Shown here: positions 58,896-64,000 of the stretch, piece by piece
Layout of the letters: every line of letters begins with the position of its first letter
Numbering within the stretch: the stretch's first letter is position 1
NCBI RefSeq assembly: GCF_037076565.1
Contig: NZ_AP029028.1
Coordinates: 2,914,001-2,978,000, forward strand
Length of the DNA stretch: 64,000 nucleotides
Direction: 5' to 3'
Source: Herbaspirillum sp. DW155
GTDB taxonomy: Bacteria > Pseudomonadota > Gammaproteobacteria > Burkholderiales > Burkholderiaceae_D
Notes under the pieces: model-generated
What the model was told of the DNA's origin: nothing
Databases searched by the model: none
Seen by the model: only the letters and a program-made list of their open reading frames with translations
Position numbers and translations under genes: made by a program

Positions 58896-59900
58896 ATGTC
58901 TTCTGTTTTCCTGTCCCAGGCTGACACAGCTGCCACGCACAAGCACCGCGCATTGCGCACCGCCGTTGCGCGCGACGTGGATGAGCATGCCCACAACCTC
59001 ACCGACTGGGAACAGCGCTACAACCAGATCACCTGCGGCAGCTTCGAAGGCGTGCTGCAGGAGTGGCAGAGCAGCGGCCTGCAGATCTTCCGCGAGGCCA
59101 GCAGCCGTGCCGTGCGGCAATCCTGTCAGGTATGGCCGCACGCCTACTGGTTCGGCATCGAGGTACGTACCAGCGGCATGCGCATCAATGGCCGCCAGGT
59201 GGGCGAGGATGTGGTGATGACGCGGCCGGGCGCCTGCGAATTCGAACTGGTGACGCCCGATGCGCATGAGATCTACGGCATCGTGGTCCAGCGCGATGCC
59301 TTGCAGGCCAGCGCCACGCGGCTGGGTTGCCAGCCCGACTGGCGCCGCCTGGGCCAGGCCGAACTGCTGAAGGTGGACCATCAGGGTCTGCAGGACTGCC
59401 GCCAGCACATCCATAGCCTCCTCACACTGGCCGCCCAGGCCAGCGGTGCGCAGGCCCATGCCGCGCTGCAACTGCGCCAGGAAGCCGTGCTGGTTGCGCT
59501 GCTGGCCATGCTCGATGAGGGCGAGATCGAGGCCGAAGCGGGCGCGAGCTTCCTGCGCCGGCGCCGCATCGTCAACGATGCCCGCGAGTTCGCCATGGCC
59601 CATCAGGATAGTCCGGTGACCGTGCCGATGCTGTGCGAAGCGGTCCACGTAAGCCGCCGCACGCTGCAATACTGCTTCGAAGATGTGCTGGGCATGAGCC
59701 CCATGCATTACCTGCGTTCGCTGCGCCTGAACGGCGTGCGCCGGGCACTGTGCCAGGGCGATGGCAGCCAGGCCGTGGGCAGCATCGGCGACATCGCGGC
59801 AGCCTGGGGCTTCGCCAATTTCAGCCAGTTTTCTTGCGACTACAAGAAACTGTTCGGGCAAACGCCCTCGGCCATGCTGCAGGCTCGCACCCGGCACTGA
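58896..59900 (+). CDS. eutR: AraC-family regulator, EutR-like
   Basis: The protein has 334 residues. The N-terminal sensing part (1-220) carries the EutR-like TDWEQRYNQITCGSFEGVLQE and FREASSRAVRQSCQVWP. Two helix-turn-helix units follow (about 230-330): VTVPMLCEAVHVSRRTLQYCF and IAAAWGFANFSQFSCDYKKLFG. EutR activates eut operons in response to ethanolamine plus cobalamin. The divergent eat/eutBC genes make them the likely targets; the 200-bp gap should contain both promoters. Confidence 0.9.
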   Translation: MSSVFLSQADTAATHKHRALRTAVARDVDEHAHNLTDWEQRYNQITCGSFEGVLQEWQSSGLQIFREASSRAVRQSCQVWPHAYWFGIEVRTSGMRINGRQVGEDVVMTRPGACEFELVTPDAHEIYGIVVQRDALQASATRLGCQPDWRRLGQAELLKVDHQGLQDCRQHIHSLLTLAAQASGAQAHAALQLRQEAVLVALLAMLDEGEIEAEAGASFLRRRRIVNDAREFAMAHQDSPVTVPMLCEAVHVSRRTLQYCFEDVLGMSPMHYLRSLRLNGVRRALCQGDGSQAVGSIGDIAAAWGFANFSQFSCDYKKLFGQTPSAMLQARTRH

Positions 59901-60231
59901 GCCAGGCGGGCGCTGTCCGCACGCCGGCCCGGCATATTCTGTATGTATGCATGTGCATGCGAGCCTACACCTGAACATATGGCAAGTTTATCCGCCCTGC
60001 TGCTCGCTGCCGCGTTGTCTCTACCTGTCCTGATGGCCCAGGCCGCCTCTCCGCCGCCACGCCAGGCGTTCTCCACGGCGGCCCCACTCCCTACACCCTG
60101 GCCGTCTACGCCAATGCCGAGCTGGGCCAGCTTCCCGCCATCGCAAGCCCGTTCGGCCCAGCACTGAAGCACTGGCGGCGATGCCGTAGAGACGGCACAA
60201 TGTCCGCTTTGCGAGCGAATGAGAACCCGCG
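59901..60231. other. Intergenic region with a possible decayed secreted-protein ORF
   Basis: A frame from ATG 59979 begins with a signal-peptide-like MASLSALLLAAALSLPV and ends at 60167 in Pro/Ser-rich sequence. From about 60075 another frame reads more naturally (TPYTLAVYANAELGQLPAIA). This may be a frameshifted remnant. No ribosome site is evident, so I do not call a gene. Confidence 0.35.
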
Positions 60232-62100
60232 ATGACGGCCAGCCAAGACGACATTTTCTCTCTGGAAAAATTCGAGTACCTCTGCTACGCCCGCCAGCAG
60301 GAACCGGCCGCACGCGAACTGGTGCGGCTGCTGCAGCTGATCGACCGCCAGTATGGCCAGCTGGCCGGCAGGTTTTCGCTGCAGGTCTCTGCGGCCGTGA
60401 CCCAGGCCGAGCTGGAACAGCACATGCTGACCCGCCTCACCAGCGCCATCTCGGCCTTGCTGTCGGACCCGAGCTTTCATCTCAGCCCCAGCGGCTTTGG
60501 CCAGCTCATCCACTTCCAGCGCTGGCTGGCGGCACTCTTCGGTGCCAGCCATTTCATCAACGCCGATCACATCCTGCGCTCGCTCAATTTTGGCGGTCCG
60601 CAATCGGAGGTGTTCGAGGTCAAGCCGTTGGACCTGGTGAAATTCTGCCTGCTCTATTCGCCCGAATCCGAATTGCCGCTCGATGTGGAAGCACTCTGGG
60701 CGCAGAACAAACCGCTGGCCGCGGCACTGTTCTTGGCACTGATGTCGCCGCGCTTTCTCGGCACGCCGGCCGCGCACGGCAAGCGTGAGGCACTGCTGCA
60801 ATGGCTGCCAGACCGGCTGCATGAACTGGAGTCGCTGGAGGGCTTGCCGGTGGGCGTGCTGCACGACGTCTACATGCATTGCAGTTACGCCGACCTGCCG
60901 CAGCGCCACCGCATCAAGGCAGCCATCAACCAGTTGCTGGTCAAGAAGCTTCACGCCGAGGGGCTGCATGATCTCACGCATGCGGGTGAGGCACGTGTGA
61001 ATGGCAAGCCGGTGATGCTGGTGCTGCTGGAATGGTTTTCGGGTGGCCATTCGATCTATCGCACCCACTCCAAGACGCTGGAAGCGGCGCGCCGCCATTT
61101 CCACGTGGTCGCCCTGGGCTATGCCGCCAATACGGATGAACTGGGCCGGGCGGTCTTCGATGAATTCATCACGCTGGAACAGCCGGGCGAACTGATGACC
61201 AGCCTGCGCAGTGTGCGCGAGATTGCACAGGCACGCCGGCCGCGCGTGTTCTACATGCCCAGCGTGGGCATGTTCCCCATCACCATGTTCGCCGCCAACC
61301 TGCGCGTGGCGCCCTTGCAGGTGGCGGCGCTGGGCCACCCGGCCACCACGCATTCGCCGCGCATCGACTACATCAGCGTGGAGGAGGATTTCGTCGGCGA
61401 CCCCGCCTGCTTCAGCGAACCCTTGCTGCGCCTGCCCGCCGATGGCCAGCCTTATCGCCCCACCGCCATTCCCTTCGCCGTGCCGCGCCTGGAGCGGCGC
61501 GACCAGGCAGTGGTGAACGTGGCCATTGCGGCCACCACCATGAAACTCAATCCGCGCTTCCTGATGGCGTGCCAGCGCATCGTGGAATTGGCAGCTCAGG
61601 TGCCCGAGGGCCGGGCGCGCCAGGTGCGCCTGCACTTCCTGGTGGGCCAGGCGCAGGGGCTGCTCTATCCGCAACTGCAGCGGCTGATCCTGCGTTACCT
61701 GCCCACGGCGCAGGTCTATCCGCACCAGCCCTACCAGCAGTACCTGTCGATCTTCAACCAGTGCGACATGTTCCTGTCGCCGCTGCCCTTCGGCAATACC
61801 AACGGCATCATCGATGCCTTCACCGTGGGCTTGCCGGGCATCTGCAAGACCGGCCCGGAAGTCTTCGAGCACATCGATGAAGGGCTGTTCCGCCGCGTCG
61901 GCCTGCCGGACTGGACCATCGCCGCCACCCTGGACGACTACATCCTGGCCGCCGTTCGCCTGGCCACCGATTATGCCGAACGCAGTGCGCTCTATGCCTT
62001 GCTGGCTGATCCGCAGGCGATGCAGCCGCTGTTTGAAGGCCGTCCGGAATCGCTGGGGGATGCGCTGGTGGCACTCTGCAAGGAGCCGCCCGCGCACTGA
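60232..62100 (+). CDS. HMW1C-like protein N-glycosyltransferase (GT41)
   Basis: The protein has 622 residues, the length of HMW1C and of the Actinobacillus NGT. It has an N-terminal all-helical domain (1-240) and a C-terminal GT-B fold. The donor site has LSPLPFGNTNGIIDAFTVGLPGICK and then TGPEVFEHIDEGLFRRVGLP, the UDP-hexose-binding hallmark of this group. KLNPRFL with a Lys fits the conserved region near residue 440. The family puts glucose on Asn of NxS/T sequons in the cytoplasm, usually of a large adhesin. No adhesin or two-partner transporter is encoded nearby, so the target is unknown. Confidence 0.9.
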   Translation: MTASQDDIFSLEKFEYLCYARQQEPAARELVRLLQLIDRQYGQLAGRFSLQVSAAVTQAELEQHMLTRLTSAISALLSDPSFHLSPSGFGQLIHFQRWLAALFGASHFINADHILRSLNFGGPQSEVFEVKPLDLVKFCLLYSPESELPLDVEALWAQNKPLAAALFLALMSPRFLGTPAAHGKREALLQWLPDRLHELESLEGLPVGVLHDVYMHCSYADLPQRHRIKAAINQLLVKKLHAEGLHDLTHAGEARVNGKPVMLVLLEWFSGGHSIYRTHSKTLEAARRHFHVVALGYAANTDELGRAVFDEFITLEQPGELMTSLRSVREIAQARRPRVFYMPSVGMFPITMFAANLRVAPLQVAALGHPATTHSPRIDYISVEEDFVGDPACFSEPLLRLPADGQPYRPTAIPFAVPRLERRDQAVVNVAIAATTMKLNPRFLMACQRIVELAAQVPEGRARQVRLHFLVGQAQGLLYPQLQRLILRYLPTAQVYPHQPYQQYLSIFNQCDMFLSPLPFGNTNGIIDAFTVGLPGICKTGPEVFEHIDEGLFRRVGLPDWTIAATLDDYILAAVRLATDYAERSALYALLADPQAMQPLFEGRPESLGDALVALCKEPPAH

Positions 62101-62104
62101 GGAG

Positions 62105-62545
62105 TCAGGCAGGCAGGACGGGGGCCGCCTGTTCGGGCGGCAATGCGGTCAGCACTGGCAGGCCGAGGGCCTCACGCCGTTGCTGGCATGCGGGATTGGG
62201 CTGACCATCGGCCTGCCAGGGAGAAAATTCGCGGCAGGGACTGGGCCGCTGGGCGTAGATGCTGCATCCCACGCCCGGCCGGCCGAGTTCGCCGACCAGC
62301 GCGATGCAGCGGCCATGGCCTTTTTCCGTGCCCTTCATGCAGGCCAGCGTGTCATTGATCTTGCTGGTCAGTTCTACCGGCACCATGCCGCCCAGTCCAT
62401 CGCTAAGCTCACCGCAATAGAAGGACACGCGGAAGTGCGCACAGCAGCCTCCGCAGGAAGTGCAAGGATTGTCGGGGGAGTCGGCCATGTCGGTGAAGAG
62501 GCGGTCTTCATCGATGATCCAGTGGAGGGCGGTGTTTGCAGACAT
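62105..62545 (-). CDS. YkgJ-family cysteine-cluster protein
   Basis: The protein has 146 residues from the ATG at 62545; a longer frame exists but the upstream part has no conserved look. The motif PCTSCGGCCAHF near residue 27 and later C and C in GVGCSIYAQRPSPCREFSP form the CxxCxxCC-type cluster that is thought to hold zinc or an iron-sulfur centre. There is no signal peptide. The function of the family is not established. It is convergent with the glycosyltransferase gene and stands alone. Confidence 0.85.
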   Translation of the reverse strand: MSANTALHWIIDEDRLFTDMADSPDNPCTSCGGCCAHFRVSFYCGELSDGLGGMVPVELTSKINDTLACMKGTEKGHGRCIALVGELGRPGVGCSIYAQRPSPCREFSPWQADGQPNPACQQRREALGLPVLTALPPEQAAPVLPA

Positions 62546-62846
62546 GTAAAACCGAAGACAGAAATCATCATTGATACGAAAATCACTGCCGTCCATTATC
62601 CCGTTTTCAGGTGAAAGATCGCAACGGGTCCATCTTTCGCACTTGCGCCAATGAGCGATCCCGGCTTGACCGACACCTGAGGTTTGACCCGGGAAGATGT
62701 CGTCGCACAACTTTTAGTCCCGTGCATCAATCCTTGTTTGCCTCTGCCTGCAGGTGCCATCGAATTCTGGACGCCACCGCCCTCCCAAGAGAAGGCGCAA
62801 GCGATAAAACAATCCCGTTAGGCAGACCAGACATACCGAAGCCTGT
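62546..62846. other. Intergenic region, 301 bp
   Basis: I see no gene or convincing regulatory structure here; it would hold the promoter of the YkgJ-family gene and the 3' end of the binding protein transcript. Confidence 0.4.
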
Positions 62847-63863
62847 TCAGCTCCCCTTGCGCTCCTTGAACACCGGCACGAACATGTCATGCCACACCGC
62901 CGGCTTGGTCTTGATGGTACCGGCTTTGCTCATGAAGACCACGTACTGCATGATGTCCACCGGCGTGGTGGTGAACTCGGTGCCGGGATCGGCCAGCATC
63001 TGTTCCACTTCTTCCTGCGGCAGCTTCAGCTTGGACACGCGCAGGAAAATCTCGGCCGCACCCTTGCGGTTCTTGGCGATGTAGGCATTGGCCTCTTCCT
63101 GCGCGGCCATGAAGGCCTGGGTCAGCCTGGGATTCTTGTCGGTAAAGGACTTCAGGGCGAACACCACATCGATGGTGATGTGGCCCAGCACGTCGGTGGA
63201 GTTCAGCACGCGGGTGATGCCGGGCGCCTTGGCTTCCTGGTAGGAGAACGGCGGCGAGGTGAAGTGGGCAGTGATCTCGGTCTTGCCCGAGACCAGCGAG
63301 GCCATCGCTTCCGGATGCGACAGACTCACCGTCAGCGGGTCCAGCTTGGCATAGTTCTCGATGCCGAAGGTCTTGGCCGCCGCCATCTGCAACAGCACCG
63401 CCGACAGCGAGGTCTTGATGCCCGGGATGGCGATCTTGTCCTTGGGCGTGAAGTCCTTCAGCGACTTGACGTTCGGGTTGTTGGTATTGAGCCAGAGCGG
63501 CGAAGTCGACAGCGCACCCAGCCCCACCACTTCCGAACGCGGAATGCCGTGCGCCTTGGACCACAGCGTCACGAAGCCCGGCGCACCGGTGCCGGCGATA
63601 TCGAGATTGCCGGCCAGCATGGCGTCATTGATGACGTTGCCGCCGTCGAGCAGCACCCACTTGGTCTTGACCTCGCCCAGGCCCATGGCCTTGGCATGCT
63701 TCTCCACCAGGTTCTGGTCGCGGATCACCATCAGCGGCAAATACAGCAGGCCATAGCCGTGCGAGATCCGCACTTCCTGGGCTTCGGCATGTGCCGTGCC
63801 GGATACCCCGGACAGCGCCAGGGCGCTGGCCAACATCAGGCTGGTAAAGGTACGTCGTTGCAT
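62847..63863 (-). CDS. ABC transporter substrate-binding protein, nitrate/sulfonate/taurine class
   Basis: The protein has 338 residues. A Sec signal peptide MQRRTFTSLMLASALALSG, cleaved after GTAHA near residue 26, sends it to the periplasm. The mature part starts EVRISHGYGLLYLPLMVIRD and contains LLDGGNVINDAMLAGNLDIAGTG and IPGIKTSLSAVLLQMAA, typical for the SsuA/TauA/NrtA fold. Ligand could be an aliphatic sulfonate, taurine or a related anion. AGGAG precedes the ATG. It follows a gene whose tail looks like an ABC permease and is probably in its operon. Confidence 0.9.
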   Translation of the reverse strand: MQRRTFTSLMLASALALSGVSGTAHAEAQEVRISHGYGLLYLPLMVIRDQNLVEKHAKAMGLGEVKTKWVLLDGGNVINDAMLAGNLDIAGTGAPGFVTLWSKAHGIPRSEVVGLGALSTSPLWLNTNNPNVKSLKDFTPKDKIAIPGIKTSLSAVLLQMAAAKTFGIENYAKLDPLTVSLSHPEAMASLVSGKTEITAHFTSPPFSYQEAKAPGITRVLNSTDVLGHITIDVVFALKSFTDKNPRLTQAFMAAQEEANAYIAKNRKGAAEIFLRVSKLKLPQEEVEQMLADPGTEFTTTPVDIMQYVVFMSKAGTIKTKPAVWHDMFVPVFKERKGS

Positions 63864-63963
63864 TGTTGTCTCCTGAAGGTCGTCAGTTTATCGGTCTTGT
63901 ATGGGTTGTTGCATAGTGATGTATGGTTCGCGTGGACCTTGTATGCAGACAAGGCCCCACGGC

Positions 63964-64000
63964 TCAGTGCTGCATGCCCCAGCGGCGGATGGTGCGCTTC
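63964..64000 (-). CDS. C-terminal end of a probable ABC transporter permease (runs off the window)
   Basis: Only the last eleven residues are seen, KRTIRRWGMQH and stop. A short basic tail with RRW is common at the end of SsuC/TauC-type permeases. The position just upstream of a binding protein supports that reading. The identity is inferred mainly from context. Confidence 0.4.
   Translation of the reverse strand, partial: KRTIRRWGMQH

Noticed and set aside
60106..62097. 663-residue minus-strand frame opposite the glycosyltransferase
   Set aside because: Gln/Arg/His-rich shadow; the plus strand carries the HMW1C signature.

Overview
The window is a GC-rich, gene-dense stretch of chromosome. 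Its gene content (beta-proteobacterial NodT/RND efflux, a NorR/Hmp pair, a monomeric NADP isocitrate dehydrogenase, a glycogen-trehalose operon, a bacteriophytochrome and a microcompartment-free ethanolamine locus) fits a member of the Burkholderiales, most likely Oxalobacteraceae and Herbaspirillum-like. That assignment is inferred from gene families and codon use, not from a marker gene. I saw no rRNA, tRNA, CRISPR array, prophage or intact insertion sequence.

Layout. 1-3159: the 5' part of a signal peptidase I gene, then a divergent pair made of a CaiB/BaiF-type CoA-transferase and a citrate synthase carrying an N-terminal helix-turn-helix, with a perfect palindrome between them. 3289-11581: an RND efflux operon (outer-membrane lipoprotein, adaptor, permease) followed by its two-component pair. 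11598-16062: a hydroxyacid reductase/VOC pair, a 167-bp MITE-like inverted-repeat element, a universal stress protein behind an FNR-type site, a PepSY membrane protein behind a Fur-like palindrome, and an orphan PAAR protein. 16155-26941: a signalling island with a 1266-residue PAS hybrid kinase, two small unknown proteins, a bacteriophytochrome kinase and a convergent three-gene operon (sensor kinase, Rcp-type regulator, receiver-kinase).

27299-28847 holds small stress or unknown genes and a 121-residue stump of glucose-6-phosphate isomerase. 28886-42457 is a six-gene minus-strand operon glgA-glgB-glgX-treZ-malQ-treY whose last five genes overlap end to start; it should build glycogen and convert it to trehalose. 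42993-47286 has a degraded dodecin gene, a small ORF with a terminator, and the divergent norR/hmp pair with visible NorR boxes and a sigma-54 promoter. 47287-53366 has ldhA, an MHS-family carboxylate transporter, a GNAT/DUF1778 toxin-antitoxin pair and the monomeric isocitrate dehydrogenase. 53631-59900 is an ethanolamine catabolic locus (eutC, eutB, a Tat-exported HAD phosphatase, the permease and a divergent AraC/EutR-like regulator). 60232-64000 has an orphan HMW1C-type protein N-glycosyltransferase, a cysteine-cluster protein, and a periplasmic binding protein next to the tail of a probable ABC permease.

The most unusual items are the helix-turn-helix citrate synthase facing an apparently circularly permuted CoA-transferase that has lost its catalytic aspartate, the exported phosphatase inside the eut locus, the orphan HMW1C glycosyltransferase, the MITE-like palindrome, and the remnants of pgi and dodecin.
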